The notes: generated by a model from the sequence alone, not told the origin. A stretch of 64,000 nucleotides of DNA from Nephrocerus scutellatus (GCA_947095585.1 OX352763.1:25345462-25409461); one strand, 5' to 3'; positions 11,601 through 23,400 are shown, counted from the first letter of the stretch. Translations and numbers: made by a program.

Positions 11601-13062
11601 TTTGTTTTTGTTTTAGCATTGGTTGTTCTAGTAATCTAAAAAACGCGTCTTAAGCGCTAAGGTATAAAAATACTTTTTATCAAGTAGTTATGGGGCTGCA
11701 AGTTAAAATGCTTTATTCCGCTTACTAACAAATAAATACAAATTCTAAACCGTTCTCTCGTATTTCTCTTTAAATTTCAGTACGAAATGATTGGGTTAAA
11801 TATAAGGAGATTTTCCCAAAAATCATTAGTGACATTTCCAATTACTCCTTCTTATTTGCCGACATTAAGAAAAGTAGATCTAGAGTTCCTTCTCCTACCA
11901 TTTGTACGAAATTAGTCGGAAATGATTGTTTGTTTCTTTCTCAGAAATATCCTCAAATAGGTAAGTGACGGTGTTTCTAGTATGTTTGAATGAGATATCT
12001 AACTTATCACTCAATCCAAAAATACAGATCCTGAAAGCATGAAGGAGCTCTGGTTTTTATTAAAATCCACCTATTTGTCATACATGGTAGACATCGAGAA
12101 GGGCATAGAAAATCAATGGCCTTCGGAATGGTTGGATACATTGACAGCGTTGAAATTTTTGTATAAAGTTCGTTATCACAACTTGGAACCCTACTTTTAT
12201 ATTGTCCGGAATAAAATTGAGGAAGACATTAAAAGGTGCCGACTGGGGTATAATATTTCTGTGGATAATCCCATTGAAAATGGTGAGATAAAATTGTTGC
12301 CCACCGCAATAACCACTTACTGTATGCTGTATTTTCATTTTTTTTTCAAATTTCAGTAACAACACCCACATCAGCACAAAATGTCATTGAGTTATCTAAT
12401 GATGGCAATAATTCTACTTCTCCTACAACATTGTCTTCGACTCTTCGACAACTGAGATTTCCTCATTCGAGTCGGCTAAATAAATACAGCTTGATGAAAC
12501 AACTGCAGCAACATCCGGAGATATTTGATAGGCTTTCTAATGACGTGGCACAGAAAAATAGTGCGTGGGAGAAAATAGCCAAGGAGTTGCAAACCTCAGG
12601 TGAGTAAAAACCTAATCAAAATCAGTTGAATCTTTGAATTCTGTATTTGAATTTATTCCTTCCCTTACTCATCGATCAGTGAGTTCGTGTCAGTCTTTGT
12701 TCGAACAAACAGTGAAATCCTATCGACGCTACTGCCAACGTGATCCACATGGAAAATGCCGGCTAAACCAAATATACTTGAGTCCCATGAAGAATATCTA
12801 TTCCGAAGCTGTGCCGAATTCAACTGCCCCAAAGCGATCATTGAATATTCGAACGCCATCAGAAATCAATCGAATCCGTTTAGCAGAAGAAATTCGACCG
12901 GATCTTTGGATGGAAAAGGATAAAGTAGATTTGACTTTGAAGAACTTAATAAAAGCCATTGATAGCTTGCCACTGGAAGCGCAGACCGGGCTGCCGGAAA
13001 AGCTAAGCGCGTTATTTGACATATACCGTAACGCATATCGATCGAAATGTTCTGATAAATAG
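2656..13062 (+). CDS. Six-MADF-domain protein, tandem copy A (12 exons, 1119 aa)
   Basis: Exons: 2656-2670, 5786-6026, 6085-6250, 6316-6653, 6724-6868, 6988-7187, 7248-8285, 8347-8502, 11781-11960, 12028-12282, 12357-12599, 12680-13062, all with GT-AG borders. The sum is 3360 nt, one open frame. Six MADF-type helical modules are seen: about 43-128, 213-300, 328-420, 640-755, 770-890 and 950-1035. Modules 1-4 keep the W...I helix and a C-x3-W signature (CKNTW, CMKYW, CEVTW, CKACW), module 6 has C-x3-F, and module 5 is divergent. MADF is a Myb-related DNA-binding fold (Adf-1 family), so a nuclear chromatin or transcription role is inferred. Residues 155-180 are acidic with SUMO-binding-like motifs; 445-613 is Pro/Ala/Ser-rich. 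A weak BESS-like helix pair may lie near the C-terminus. The start is chosen because MDDYV joins exon 2 in phase 0. Intron 1 is full of repeats, and intron 8 carries a 3-kb retrotransposon, yet the frame stays intact. The exact orthologue is not recognised. Confidence 0.85.
3370..4084. mobile_element. CACGCG-array element bounded by ~44-bp terminal inverted repeats, in intron 1 of copy A
   Basis: Ends at 3370-3413 and 4042-4084 are inverted repeats with one mismatch and one indel (core AAGTTAAATAAAAGTTTTTA on the right side). Between them are three to four imperfect units with CACACGCG/GACACGCGTC motifs, then CTCTAGGTCGTGTGGAAG, then GGTTAAAAAGGACCTCAAAG. No transposase is present and no clear target-site duplication was seen. 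It looks like a non-autonomous, foldback-like DNA element. Related arrays lie at 38495, 42300, 50825 and 57288. Confidence 0.7.
4300..4412. repeat. Dispersed repeat also at 51838-51935
   Basis: AACAAAAGTATTTTATATGT, CTAGTGTATATAA-GCTAG, a TGTATGAAA-AGTCACTTT block and GGCGTGTGAAAA are shared with 51838-51935, in the same orientation. In both places it lies a few hundred bases after a CACGCG array. Confidence 0.65.
4420..4650. repeat. G-rich, low-complexity stretch in intron 1 of copy A
   Basis: Runs such as GGGGGAGGG and irregular GTGGGTCAGT / GGGTCAATGGGGTGG repeats over about 150 bases, following a leader similar in wording to other dispersed repeats (CTACTGGGCCAATTTTTATC). No coding potential seen. 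Confidence 0.5.
4690..5605 (+). repeat. Array of ~120-bp repeats in intron 1 of copy A
   Basis: About seven imperfect units, each with GAAGAAAATCGGGTTAATTT, a TTTAAAAAATTT-TATGGGGCC block, a GACCCCGGGGC-like GC island, GTCTCCAAAATTTTTACAAA and GTTGTCCATCGGAGATACAC. The right flank (AAGTGGGTTAAAAATTGATT, then CACGCGAAGTTAATGTAGAG) matches the inverted element at 1385-2110. Short frames in it are repeat artefacts. Confidence 0.8.
6365..6421 (+). other. Acidic linker with two SUMO-interaction-like motifs, copy A
   Basis: Codons 158-176 read VVIL followed by five Asp, then P-M, then IVIEIEDD. A core of four hydrophobic beta-branched residues flanked by acids is the classical SIM pattern, and here it occurs twice within 20 residues between MADF1 and MADF2. 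Copy B keeps it unchanged. SUMO binding is inferred from the pattern only. Confidence 0.5.
7475..7975 (+). other. Pro/Ala/Ser-rich linker of copy A, with an AQSVSP hexapeptide repeat
   Basis: Part of exon 7, about residues 445-613. It is dominated by Ala, Pro, Ser and Thr and contains an 18-bp unit encoding AQSVSP repeated in tandem near 7883-7936. It separates MADF3 from MADF4 and is probably disordered. It has diverged in length and sequence from copy B, as expected for slippage-prone coding DNA. Confidence 0.8.
8609..11583 (+). mobile_element. Non-LTR retrotransposon (endonuclease + RT) inserted in intron 8 of copy A
   Basis: The insertion is flanked by the duplication ATGGTTGC (8601-8608 and 11584-11591). 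The empty site is visible in copy B near 21945 (ATCATTATGGTTTCATAGGG). Inside are an AP-endonuclease-like domain (EVRWF near 8995; DLNAKVGN near 9310; NDNGERFVDFC near 9390; HHLMVA near 9900) and an RT with FIDFEKAFDSV near 10525, GGVQQGC near 10690 and YADDV near 10830, then a C-terminal CSTWNVN block near 11185. Frameshifts and stops are frequent, so it is dead. A SINE interrupts the endonuclease domain. RTE/CR1-like placement is inferred. Confidence 0.85.
9552..9827 (-). mobile_element. tRNA-derived SINE nested in the retrotransposon
   Basis: Read on the minus strand it starts GGGCGCCGTGGCTCAGTGG (A-box region), has GGTTCGAATCC (B box) about 50 bases later, a body with CGAATGGG, GCTTTCC and AAGGTCCCTTCCATTTG-like sequence, and ends in an (ATT)n tail. 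It is flanked by the perfect 13-bp duplication AGCCGACGTTTTA (9539-9551 and 9828-9840), so its borders are certain. A second complete copy is at 49851-50112. Confidence 0.9.
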
Positions 13063-13185
13063 TCCATCTCTGTTGTTATTTTTAATACATTAAGGGTACA
13101 TTGAAGATTTATGTTTTTGCAAGTTTAGCTTACGAATTGATATGGTTGGTTTTGCCTTACAATACCCCATTAAAATATTTAATTC

Positions 13186-13191
13186 AATAAA
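13186..13191 (+). terminator. Polyadenylation signal of copy A
   Basis: AATAAA lies 124 bases after the stop codon of copy A in AT-rich sequence, a typical place for a fly 3' end. Confidence 0.6.
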
Positions 13192-13479
13192 GATTTACAA
13201 TTAAATTTTTGATTTGCTAATTAGTTTACCATTCCCACGAAGATCCACTACCCAGAGACAACCACAATTCCTGAAACAACGCCTGCACTTCATCAAATCT
13301 GTGAGAACGTAATTTTCCTTTGTTATTATTTTTGCTTAATAAATATTAATTTATGATATAAGAATGTGGAGTAGATTAGATTATTAGGGCAAGAAGTAAA
13401 GGAGTTCGGAAAGTAAAATTAAATTTATCTAATACTTAAATGTCAGAATAAAATAAGTGAATTCAATTAAAAAAAAAAA

Positions 13480-15370
13480 CTTAGGGCCCCGGTCAACACA
13501 CCATCAGTCCAAATGGAACTTTTAAGAAAAGCAGCCGCCTTTGCAGTTGGAACAAAGGACACTGACGACATGAGCGACTCACCAACATCAAGCCGAAGAT
13601 GCCCGATGCCCGTCCTTCATCTTTTCCTGATGTATATTATTTTAAAATGTGTCTATTTTCGTATACAACGCTGCTTTAAGAAACAGCAATAGGAACAGCC
13701 ATCAGCAGAGTAGGACGAATAACACAGAATGCTTCAGAAATGCTTGAGGCCGAATCAAATATGTGTCCGGTGGAAGTGCGATCAAATCTGGTAATTTTCC
13801 TCCAGTACAGAAAAAGCGAAATGATCGGGCTAGTCCCTTCAAAGTAAGGTTGGCGCGAAGCCAGTAACCTCGCCCGTAAAAAACCATATTACGGAACCCC
13901 AAATCAGCCTCGGATACACCGATGAACGACGATGACCACGGCAACGAAAACGGCTAAGCAATTTGCGGATTTTCTCATTGAACGTACGCTCACTGTATAG
14001 AGCTCGAGCTGCACAGCAGCCAGCCGATACCCTGTCCAAATATAATGCTGACATAACAGCAATTTAGGAGATGCGATGGACGGGGAATGGTGTCTTACAA
14101 AAATCAGAATATGACATATTACAGCTTTCATGCGAGACATCATGTGCTTGGGGTGGGGTTTCTAGTCAGCAAAAAAATAAAACCCACCGTTATCGGCTTT
14201 AAAGCAGTAAATGAACGGATATGCACCCTTCGCGTGCGTTCATGCCTCATAAACGTTCACGCACCTTCAGAGTATTCCCCAGATCATGAAAACGAAGAAT
14301 TATTTGAATAAGTCGAACACGATCTCCATGTCTGTCCTCAATATGATGCAAAAATTATTCTGGTGGATATGCAAACGTCGACTCAGACCACTATCTTGTT
14401 GGCATGGTGCTCCGAGCGCGGATTGCATCGTCACGAAAGACGGCATCCGCGAATCAGATTCGAGTCAAAACGGCTGCCCTTCGCAACGAAGAGACCAGAC
14501 ACAACTACGGTCAAGCGATAGGACTCGCTCTAAATGCAGGGAGAGTAAGTCCTGGGGCTGAGATGCCGGGCGTGGAAGAGAAATGGACACGCCTTAAGAA
14601 TACTGTCATTAGTACTGCTGACTCTATCTTAGGCAGTAGTCGTAGAGATCATAACGACTGGTTCGATGACGAATGTAAGCTAGCGACTGCACGTAAGAAT
14701 GCTGCGAATGTAGCGAGCAATGCAACAATCTCATAAAAGATTAATATAAAGAGCTCAGAAGATATGAAAAAACAGTTCACTGGCGAAAGAAAGCAGCCTG
14801 GGAGAAGAATCTCGTCCGTGAACTAGAACAGTGCAGAGAGCGCGGAACGCACCAGGCGCGGAAGTTCTACCACCATATACACCGCGTTGTACATACTGCA
14901 AAGACAAAGAGGGTAATCTGATCGCCGATCTCAAAGGCATCTCAGAGCAATGCACTTTCATGAGTTGCTTAATGGCCAGCTAACTGAGGAGTTTGAGGCT
15001 CCACCAATGACCGAAGACCACGCTATGCTGCCGCCACCAAGCATAGGCAAAGTTAGCAGAGCGATAAATCGGCTCAAATATAATAAGGCCCCGGGATATG
15101 ATGGTATTCCAGCGGAGCTGATTAAAACAGGAAGCCCCGCAATACACCAATAGTGCAAGTATGGGAGGAAGAAGCGATGCCAGACTCAGGCGAAGAGGCA
15201 TCCTGTGCCCCATACATAAGAAAGGAGATATCACAACCTGCAGAAATTATCTTGGTATAATGTTGTTGAGTACCGCGTATACGATTTTCTCCTCTATCCT
15301 TCAAGCCTTATAGCCCCATAAGCTTAAGTCATCATTGGTCCATACCAGTGTGGCTTCATCCTAGGCAAAT
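13480..15370 (+). mobile_element. Degenerate RTE-like retrotransposon (CFDP2/Bcnt-type endonuclease), copy 1
   Basis: From about 13965 the frame reads FSLNVRSLYRARAA, then ITAI-EMRWTGNG, VLGVGFLVSKKIKPTVIGF and INVHAP, the N-terminal half of an RTE-type endonuclease. Near 14371 the frame jumps from the strand after the active-site region to TTILL, skipping about 260 bases that the copy at 25205 retains. Then come DDECKLATA, and GKVSRAINRLKYNKAPGYDG near 15050 from the RT start. Stops and shifts are frequent. It ends where an R1-like piece begins at 15371. Confidence 0.75.
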
Positions 15371-16205
15371 CAAGATGGAATCTGGAGTAGGTGCTGACCA
15401 TAAGCCAAAGTCTCGTTACCAACGGGAATGAGTCGCACGGTTTTCCCGGCTGTTCCCCATACCATCGAGATCTGCGCTAGGATAAACCTTAGTAAGGGCA
15501 ATAAGGGCGCGAGAATATTTATCTTTTCAGATAGACGGGCAGCACTTAAAGCGCTGTCATCCAACTTAATGTAGTCTTTTTCAGTTAAATGCTGCCACGA
15601 TGCACTGCAATCTCTTGTCATACATGAAAGGGTGAAACTCGGATAGGTCTCTGGTCATGAGGGTGTGCAGGCAACGAATCTTTAGATGAACTAGGCTGGG
15701 TCAGAATCTGCGCTCATAGGACCTCAATCCTATTCTGCGGTATCAACTCGGCTGCAGCCGCAGTGCTTATTAATATTAAGAAACACAGACTTCGTCTGGC
15801 CCACTAGGAAAATGTATCAGGGCTTAGACAATCCAAACGATTAATCAGACCTTATTCCTACAAGGTAATCCTTAATCTAGATAAGGATATCATTAGAAAG
15901 GTGGTGACCTTTTTCACAGGTCACTGTGGCTTGCGGTATCACCTTAGCAAAATTAATCTAGGCTCAGACACGGAATTTAGGTTCTGCTCGGAAGATAACG
16001 AATCATCCGAGCACATTCTCTGTGAATGTCAGCAGAGTTAAGAAACACTGCTACTAAGGACGTACTATCCTTCATCAGGGAGGTGATACGTCTCTTAGAT
16101 TAGTCATACTCTGACGATACAATAGATCTTTTTAGGTCGCAGTGTCAGTGGCTCTTCAGTACTTTAGCAAAATCCTGGCAATTTGATAGTTTTTGTTTTG
16201 GTTTT
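15371..16205 (+). mobile_element. R1/LOA/I-like retrotransposon 3' fragment with RNase H
   Basis: The degraded frame shows ESGVGA-like start, ARIFIFSDRRAALKALSSN, ERVKLGXVSGHEG and a Cys/His tail before 16100, matching the better-preserved RNase H copy at 47690-48060. The junction with the RTE piece at 15371 is abrupt. It ends just before the upstream block of copy B. Confidence 0.7.
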
Positions 16206-16263
16206 GGAATTTGCAAAATCAATGAGCTATAAGACTCTTTCTCTTAAAACAGAAACCATTTAA

Positions 16264-16425
16264 AGAGTTGGCATCGCAGATATCTATTCGTCGTCACGGG
16301 CATTCCATATTAAAACTAATTTACTTTTGTTTTGGTTTAACAGAACAATAAAATAATAATGTGTTTACACCGCTAGGCATCCGCATAAGTGAGTAAACAT
16401 AACAGATTCTGGTAAGCACACTTCA
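16264..16425 (+). promoter_or_regulatory. Distal upstream block of copy B, duplicate of 561-720
   Basis: Aligns with 561-720 and marks the left limit of the duplicated unit visible for copy B. The R1-like fragment ends within about 60 bases to its left. The 790 bases between this block and 17215 hold only AT-rich sequence and no supported gene. Confidence 0.55.
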
Positions 16426-17214
16426 CACATAGAAATTATCCACACCTAATAACTCTTTAGTGTTTAGTTTAGTGAAACAAGTAGATTTTTAGTGCGTTGG
16501 AAATCTTTGCTTTATTGCTTTCTCCAATTTATTGATAATAATTGTTTAGGGGTTGATATCGACTCGACAACTGTGTCGTTAGTGTATATAACTCGCGTAG
16601 CGGTTTTTAAATGCAAATTAAACAGTTTGACATCAGAATCAGCAAACTTTGTTGCCATGCTAGTGCAAACTAACCGCAACAGAAATGTTTATTCTAAATT
16701 AAAACTGCGCATTTATTTACCCACAAAAGCATGCAGTGCTTTGCATGTGTTTTTATATTGGAATTCAATATACTTTTAGTCGTAAATTTTTGTTATTAGA
16801 GAATTTACAAGAAATTTTTTTTTTTTTTGTACTATTTCTTAGTTAAGCAGGCATTAACTTGTTTAATAAAATTTTAAGTTAAACTTCCAAAGTATATTAT
16901 AATAAATTAAGAAATTGTTCAAGAGCTTTAATTTTTTCATTCGAAATTTCTTCGATATTCAATGCGGTACACTAAACAAAATAATAGTTTCGGCAACACT
17001 GCCTTCAACAGTAGCTGGTAATGGTACTCGTATTTTGTAATTTAATTTTCATGTTTGTCTCAAGTACTTTTAGTTCTCTTATATAAAAAGCTCTTAAATT
17101 TCGTTAAATGTGTACGAGTCGATAAGCCACGTAAATAACGAAGAGCTGCAGACAGAAAATATTCTCTTCCAGTTTTCAGTTGAATTCTCACCCTAAAAAA
17201 ACCGACCGAGTTGC

Positions 17215-17486
17215 AACCTTGCAACTTGCGACTTGCTGAGCGATGACGAACAACAACAAACCACTCGCACTGCTTCCCTGCTTCATGAACGTCTGTCTTA
17301 CTTGCATTCTGCTTGTGTTTAGTGTGTTTTCGATTGTTGTGTTGTTTGATATGTAAATGCAGGCTGTTCTTGCTACTCGGTAGATAAAAACGTGACTGTT
17401 AATCGGTTACATTATACAGAATAAAGTTGTGAGTCTTAATTAATATTATTATTAATGGTTCAAATGAATTAATAAATTAATTAACC
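17215..17486 (+). promoter_or_regulatory. Proximal promoter / 5' leader of copy B
   Basis: Homologous to 2380-2655 and ends at the short exon 1 of copy B (ATG at 17487). Differences from copy A are many compared with those in exons 2-6, so the leader has diverged more than the body of the gene. Confidence 0.55.
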
Positions 17487-20400
17487 ATGAATGAGTATCC
17501 GGTAAGTTGTATTTTGCTTGTTTTAATATTAATTGGAAATGTAACGTAAGAGAAGCTAAAGAGGAATATGAAAACGAATATGTTAAGAGAGAATGCTTGT
17601 TTTTGTATAACATATTCCTTTTTATAATGCGCTGCTGCTCTTAAATTTTCATATTCCTCTGCGATGTTGCGTCGCTATGCCGATGCTTAAAGTAAATCGA
17701 TCTTTCATTTTGTCTGATCTTAAGCAAATAAGTGTGTGTATCAGGCGATCTTTGTGATCGTTTTTGACGGGACGTCTCACTCTACATGGAACAAAGGGTA
17801 CATGTTAAAGAAGTGTTAAATGTTTCGCTGTTGTTACACTGTTGTGAGACACTGTTAAGCCACGCTGTGCCTCGTTTTCCATAGTTATATAAAACTATAT
17901 ATATATATTATGTAAACTATGTATATCTATATCTATATATGATGTAATTATACATGTCAGCATAACTCTGGAACGCTTGTAGCAATTTCAACCAAACTTG
18001 GTACACATATGCCCTACAATATGGAATTAAATGGATAGTTTGGATAGTTACTCTTAGCAACCCTTGTGATGATGGTATGAAAAATAGCTTTTTGGAGCGA
18101 TTGATCGATATTAGAGTGTCGATTCTATAGTTTTCGCGGTCGCTGAGTAGAATACTGATCGTAAGACACCTCTACGAGAGGAGGAGGATTGATTTGTGAT
18201 GACTGGAAGGGTCTGTGGTGGTAAAGAAATCATGTTGATTCTATAGTTTTCGGGGTCGCTGAGATATATAGTGTTAGTAAGTCACCGTTTGCAAAGCAAA
18301 ATGTGGTTTTTTCAGTCTATTTCAGAAATCGCTGAAATGACTGAAAGGCCCATCGCTTACGAATGAAAGACCTACATTTTACGTTGCATACTGTTAGGCT
18401 TCTAAGATAAATTAGTCTGTCGCTTATGAATGAAAGAGAGTGTGTGACGCGTGAGGCGCGTGTAAAACAATAAATTTTGAAAAAAAAAAATTTTTTAAAA
18501 GAAAGTTTTTTTTTAAGAAATACAAATTTCTAAAAAAAAAAACCTTTTTTTTTGTCAGAAAAAAATACTCCACATAAAATTGTTACGAATTTTGTGAATT
18601 AAATGGTTACTCTTGGGCTTTTAACATAACAGTGTTAAGACTGAATTACAACTATCCATATGGCGAGCTGACAAGCTCGCTTTACTATCTTAGTTAAATA
18701 AAAGTTTTTAATTCCATCGCAACAAGAATTTTGAATTCTTTGAAATGGAATTCGAAACCTCCCACACACAAAAATTTGACTTATTTCGAATTATAAGAAA
18801 GTTACAAAGGATTGATTTATCATTTATCGCTTATCACATTTATTGTTTCCTCGCAGAATAATGTTTTAAAAAGTACGAATAATCAATGAAATAATTTTGT
18901 TTGTTTTAGATTATTATCCCTTCATCTCCAGAGCTGGAATACCAATTAGAAATAGATGAACAAGAACCAGTAACAGATAAACAGGCGCAGAAGGTTAAAG
19001 CGAAAAACTCTCTTTACCTAAAAAAACGAATAACGCGTGAAGTGCAAATGCGTAAAGTGCTTTATGATCCAAAACATCCAAAATTTTCCAACGTTGAAAG
19101 TAAAAACGCTGCTTGGAATGACATTGCTGAATCTTTGAAACTAGATGGTATAACGCTTGAAGTCTACTTTTATTAAATTAACTAACAAAGCTTTTATTTT
19201 CACAGTGAATCATTGTAAAAATACATGGGCTGACTTACGCTTTGATTATCAACGCCACACTCGTAAGCTACGCAAATGGTTACAAAGAGCAAAACACGAT
19301 AAACCGATATTCAGACCTGTAATGCTTTTTGAGAACGATATGCTGTTCCTGTGGCGATTCATTTCGAGAGCGTATGTGATGTTGTTGGTTTGTTTTTGAA
19401 TATTTATTCAGTTTACTTTGCATTGTTCTTTTCCAGGAGCTATTGTACAAAAGAGCCGATCCCCCAGAAACCCATAGACGACGATGTTGTCATTCTAGAC
19501 GACGATGATGACCCTATGATCGTAATCGAAATAGAAGATGATCCACTGGAGAACATGAATAGTACATCTGTTGCGGACAAATCTCAGTCACACTCTTCTA
19601 AAAGGAACGCAACTGGTATTGTTCTTAATGATTCAATCAAACAAATGATAGAACTGATTAAATTCTATCCGGAACTATACGACACCACGCATATGTACTA
19701 CAATGACGGCCGACGGAAGGGAATTATTTGGAATTCGATTGCAAATGAAATGAACGATAAAGGTGAGGATGGATGTGTGTGTGTGCCGTTGCGAATTTCT
19801 CTCAACACTTGTGTTTTTTTTTTTAATTTCAGCCACAAAGTGCATCAAATATTGGATTGATTTACAAACGCGTTATGAATTCCTCCTAAGCAAAGCTGGA
19901 AAAACCGTTGGAATTGACAAAGATTCACGGGAACTGAATCAGCTTTTGCATTTTCTAAAGCCTCACATTTTGAAAAAGTACGTTCGTTCATTGCTCGATT
20001 TGGAAGGCAGAATTCCTGCTCACCATACCATAGATAACAGAATAGACGACATAGTCTTATTATCAATTATCTTACTCTCATCTTTCTCCTTTCTAGCCCC
20101 AACACGATTTACAAACAAAGTTATAGCCTCATGTCGGGTTGGTGCGAACCGATTGAAAATTTCAAAAGTATTTCAAATCTATTGACTTGCATAAAACGGT
20201 TTCCAGTTATAGCTACCACTTATGAGGCATCTTTGTTAGCAGCACGCGAAGACTTTAAATTCGTGCCAACTTGGATTGAGATTGGAAGACAGCAAGGTAT
20301 GTGTTGGGAACCAGATCTATATTCATCCCCTTTTTACCCTCTCTCTTTCTTTTATTTGCCTCTCACCAAATAATTCTCGACCTTCTTCAGTCTTGATTTA

Positions 20401-23400
20401 TATTTCATAGAGTAAAGTTCTAATAAAATAGCATTTAGTTTTTACCTGATTCGTATTACTACCGAGTTACAACAGTATTTCCAAACTAATTAGTAAATTA
20501 TTTCTATTTTTCATTTTTGTTTGCGCAGATTGTCCACCAGGATCATGTGAGGTGACATGGCTAATAATGCGTGAATTCTATTGGCAACTGATGAGCATTC
20601 GGAGAGCGGCTTATCAGCTGCAAGATAAGTGGCATTTCGAGAATATTATTACGGAATTGTATGCCCAGTCTATTATTTCTAAAGAGAAAAAGACATCGCA
20701 AATACGCAATAAACTTTCACATCTTGCATTGGCCAAACAAGAATTAAGTCAATTGCTACCAGCAGAATCCGCACCAGCACAAGCAACAGCACCAGTAGCA
20801 CCAATACCAGCATTAGGACTAATATTAACACCAGAACCATTACAAGCATCATCACCAACACCATCACGTGCACCATTACTAGGACCATCATTCGCATCAA
20901 TATCTGGAAAAGTTCAGATTACAGTACCAGCTAAAACAGGTTCGCCAGTAACAACGACGTTGCCAAAAAAACCCGTCAGGTTGCTTATTTCAAGAGCACC
21001 GGTTCCATCTGTTGAAATTCCAACAGTGCCATTGGTACAAATCGGTGTTCACGACATATCTCAAAAGGCAATATCGGAAAGGTCAGTTCAAGGTACAGTC
21101 CTAGTGTCAGCTTCAGCTACAGCTTCAACTCCAACTTTAACTTCGGCTTCAGCTACAGCTCCTGCCTCAACTCCAGCTACAGCTTCAGCCTCAACTCCAG
21201 CCTCAGCTCCAGCCTCAGCTCCAGTTTTAGCTCCAACTTCAGTACCAGCCACAGCTTCAGCTCCAGCTCAAACTTTATCTCCAATTCCTGCTTCAACTCC
21301 AGCTCCATCAGTTGCTACTTACGATTCCAAACCGAACCGAAATAATGATCTAAAATCTGACCAAAAGGTTTATGACAATGCGTTGGAGCAATCAAAGTCA
21401 TTAAATGCCAATGAAATAATGATCAAACTGATAGCTACATCCAGTGGAAAGCAGCTGATAGCTTATGGACCTCCACTTAGTGAAAAATACTCAATGACAA
21501 TGGAAGAAACAACCCGTTTCATTCAAGAGATCATGGCAGTTCCATTTTTGCATTGTAAACTAGGTTTAAGTTCAAACATTTTGGTTATAAACACCTGCTG
21601 GCAACACATATCCAACGTGATTGGTCTTCCTAGTAAGCACTTAATGAAATTTCCTTCTTCATTGAAACGTAAATAAAAAATGTCATTTTCAGGTCATGTC
21701 TGCAAAGCTTTGTGGAATTTCCTCAAGTTGAACTTCTCCCATTTCCATCAAATAGCTCCATTGGATGTACTAATGGCACCAACACAAAGTAAAATTTTCT
21801 ATTGGCAAACATCGACAGTACTGTTTCATAAATTCCAAAAAACTGCAGGTAAACACGTAACATCGGTACATATTACAAGTACGTACAAGTACAATAAACA
21901 GGTTTAGTGTCAGTTCAATGTCATAATTTTATTGTTTCATATCATTATGGTTTCATAGGGGTTTTTGTTTTGTAGCATTGGTTGTTCTATTAACCCTTTT
22001 GACGTGACAACGTCTCACTCCAAGGTTTAAGGGGGTACATGTTCAAAAACTCAAATGTTAAATGTCACTATTTAACAGATGTTAAGTAACGTTTTTTAAT
22101 ATCCAATGGGATTTGGTAATGAGGAACTAGAGTTTTTTGAACAAAGCAATTTATCAAGCGATTCGCATGAAATTCGGAATGTAGGACTAATATGTGACTA
22201 TAAGACTTGTTCCTATGAAAATTCTCGGAATAGGGTCTGCGATTTTTGGAACCAAGTCAAGCCAAGCAGAACGAAAAAAACATATGCAGTAGTAGGCTGC
22301 GGTCAAAAATTCAGCCGCTGCGAAATTTATGCTGCATTTTGGTCAAAAATTCACTTTTCAGCCAATGCATTAAAGAAAAATCGACTGCGCAGTTTACGCA
22401 GCTACTTAAAATTGGATGCAAATAGCAAAATGTAAATGTCAAATTGTCGCCCTACAAGCAGACTGTAAGTCGGTTCAAAATATAGCCGCAATTTCGTGCA
22501 CACCGACTGCCTGCCTTTTTTTTTTGTGCAGCACAAGCTGCGAAGATTCTTAATTCTTTACCGCAGCCGTAGTGATAGTATAGTCTCTGTTCATTTTCTA
22601 TCGGTCCTCTGCTCTGCTCGATACAGTGCTGCAAACTTCCTTGCAACTATTTCCTTTTCTTTCGCTTATCTTATCCTTAGTCATGTTTACAGTAACTAGA
22701 GTAAATAACTCTTCGACCAATTACAGAAGGGAGAGAACCATGCAAAAGAAATTTAATCACGAATAATTGGCCTGCATGTTTCAAAGCGACATTCTTAGCA
22801 TACCATTTCGATGCATTGGTTAGTGGTGCTCACTTCTCTTCTCTTCAATTTAATTTAAAACAACTCAAATTTTTTTATGAGTTGAAACCAAAAGCTGATT
22901 ACTCTGTTTGGGCTGTGATATGCAATATGCAGCCACTTCACAGTTAGTGGTTATGAACATTAAAATTCGCTTATAAATAATTTATATATAATGTGATGTG
23001 ATGATGTATGTGATGAGCTACGGTGCAAGTCGTAGGACTTGTATTTAGTATAGAATTTTTTTTAATATATCCGTCCGTGTTTATGTCCCACAGACAACAA
23101 GATCTTTGTTTTCTTTTCTTTCGTCCCGGACAGACGTTGTCACGCTCAAAACCCACGGCCGTGTCCTCGACACAGCCTACCCTATTCTTTTTTTTTTTTA
23201 ATACAGCTGGATTTCAGATCATCTAAATATCGCTTTTTTATACCTTTTACCATGAAGTGCATTCATTCTAAACTTTATGCTAACTGAGGAATAAATTTAA
23301 TTCTAAAACTTCCTCTTTAAATTTCAGTACGAAATGATTGGGTTAAATACAAGGAGATTTTGGCAAAAATCGTTACTGACATTTGCAATTACTCTTTTTT

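Noticed and set aside
14087..14311. Host endonuclease-like gene (CFDP2-like)
   Set aside because: Frame is broken, deleted and repeated at 25205; it is an RTE endonuclease domain.
20679..20900. Met/Val/Leu-rich minus-strand frame
   Set aside because: Antisense of the coding Pro/Ala linker of copy B.
22106..22435. 109-codon open frame in intron 8 of copy B
   Set aside because: No domain, internal repetition of GGTCAAAAATTCA, located inside an intron and absent from copy A.
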